24,908 nt of DNA from GWF2-33-9 sp964405755 (GTDB lineage: Bacteria > Bacteroidota > Ignavibacteria > Kapaibacteriales > UBA2268): contig CAYOPF010000028.1 in assembly GCA_964405755.1 (NCBI GenBank), positions 1 through 24,908 of the forward strand. The letters are read 5' to 3'. A program made the translations under genes and the position numbers. This document shows, in pieces, positions 24,494 to 24,908 of the stretch. Under the pieces are notes generated by a model that saw only the letters and a program-made list of their open reading frames with translations, was not told where the DNA came from and did not search any database. How positions within the stretch are numbered: position 1 is the first letter of the stretch; each line of letters opens with the position of its first letter.

Positions 24494-24908
24494 AACAGCA
24501 TTAGTACTAACAATAGCATTTATCTTTACATTTGGTAATGTTAATGCCCAAAAGCAGCCACTAAAAGCAATGGAGAGGATACAATCTCTCAAAAAGATTA
24601 AGTTATTGGAAATTCTTGAATTGAACGAAGCAGACGCAGACAAATTTATCGTTAAGTTCAACGAATACGAAAAAAATGTTCTCGATAAATTTAAGAAATT
24701 GGAAGATGCTTCGGAAGAATTGCGAAAAGCCATTGAAAACGATGATTATAAAAACATCGACAAATTGAACGAAACCTACATTGTAGCAAATAAGGAACTG
24801 AACCAAGCGGTGCAGGAAAAATTCGACAATGTTAAGAAAATATTACCAAAAGAAAAGTTTGCTAAATATCTGGTATTCGAGAGGCGTTTCCAGAACGAGG
24901 TGAGAAAG
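24474..24908 (+). CDS. Secreted helical Spy/CpxP-like periplasmic protein, partial
   Basis: The ATG at 24474 has a good GAGGAG ribosome site and overlaps the anti-sigma end. The frame stays open for 145 codons to the window edge, so the C-terminus is missing. It begins with a signal peptide (ALVLTIAFIFTFGNVNAQ). The mature part is almost wholly helical and charged: LLEILELNEADADKFIVKF, then LDKFKKLEDASEELRKAIE, and ends here in YLVFERRFQNEVRK. This pattern (LxLxxxQ-like step, long paired helices, a Phe-Glu-Arg-Arg-Phe segment) resembles Spy/CpxP/ZraP proteins and the periplasmic proteins found with ECF sigma factors. It may sense or chaperone misfolded proteins or metal and talk to the anti-sigma factor. 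Function is inferred from context. Confidence 0.78.
   Translation, partial: MLTYNFKTALVLTIAFIFTFGNVNAQKQPLKAMERIQSLKKIKLLEILELNEADADKFIVKFNEYEKNVLDKFKKLEDASEELRKAIENDDYKNIDKLNETYIVANKELNQAVQEKFDNVKKILPKEKFAKYLVFERRFQNEVRK

Noticed and set aside
1..24908. CRISPR arrays, tRNA or rRNA genes, insertion sequences, prophage genes
   Set aside because: I looked for regular repeats with spacers, cloverleaf ends, transposase motifs and terminal inverted repeats and saw none.

Overview
The window is AT-rich and carries several marks of the Bacteroidota or a close relative in the FCB group. Six gene starts are preceded by a TAnnTTTG element, the Bacteroidota-type -7 box, and four of the six read TAATTTTG. 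Several starts lack a clear Shine-Dalgarno sequence. One lipoprotein has a Bacteroidota-style Cys-Ser-Asp-Asp surface-export tag. The assembly is a draft: there is a run of 19 N inside iorA, and ribF and lysC are both interrupted by frameshifts. I cannot name a genus.

Layout. From 1 to 843 (minus strand) lies the N-terminal part of a secreted subtilisin-like protease, cut by the window edge. It is divergent from a BadF/BadG-type sugar kinase (983-1939), which converges on a glutaryl-CoA dehydrogenase (1951-3114, minus). From 3228 to 11973 there is a long plus-strand cluster. It starts with the classical translation/transcription operon nusA-infB-rbfA-truB-ribF. It continues through a 4-base overlap into iorA and iorB, the two subunits of an indolepyruvate:ferredoxin oxidoreductase. 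No rimP precedes nusA.

From 12037 to 16673 is a two-gene unit. It encodes a lipoprotein combining a degenerate von Willebrand A-like region, an OmpA-type peptidoglycan-binding domain and a SPOR domain. Two bases later begins a soluble histidine kinase with four PAS and one GAF domain. A separate gene (16784-18136) encodes a lipoprotein metallophosphoesterase and ends in a strong intrinsic terminator.

On the minus strand from 22597 down to 18194 runs a tight four-gene set: a NupC-type nucleoside transporter, an L-2-hydroxyglutarate dehydrogenase (LhgO type), an unknown 202-residue protein and an aspartate kinase. The kinase has a one-base frameshift just before its C-terminal ACT region. A 62-residue two-helix membrane protein lies upstream.

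The right end (23228 to edge) holds an envelope-sensing sigma module: an ECF sigma factor, a membrane anti-sigma factor that lacks zinc ligands, and a secreted helical Spy/CpxP-like protein cut by the edge. About 370 bases of non-coding DNA precede it, including a perfect palindrome with flanking direct repeats.

The most interesting items are the lipoprotein-kinase pair, the sigma/anti-sigma/periplasmic protein triplet with its upstream repeats, the iorAB extension of the nusA operon, and the two broken conserved genes.
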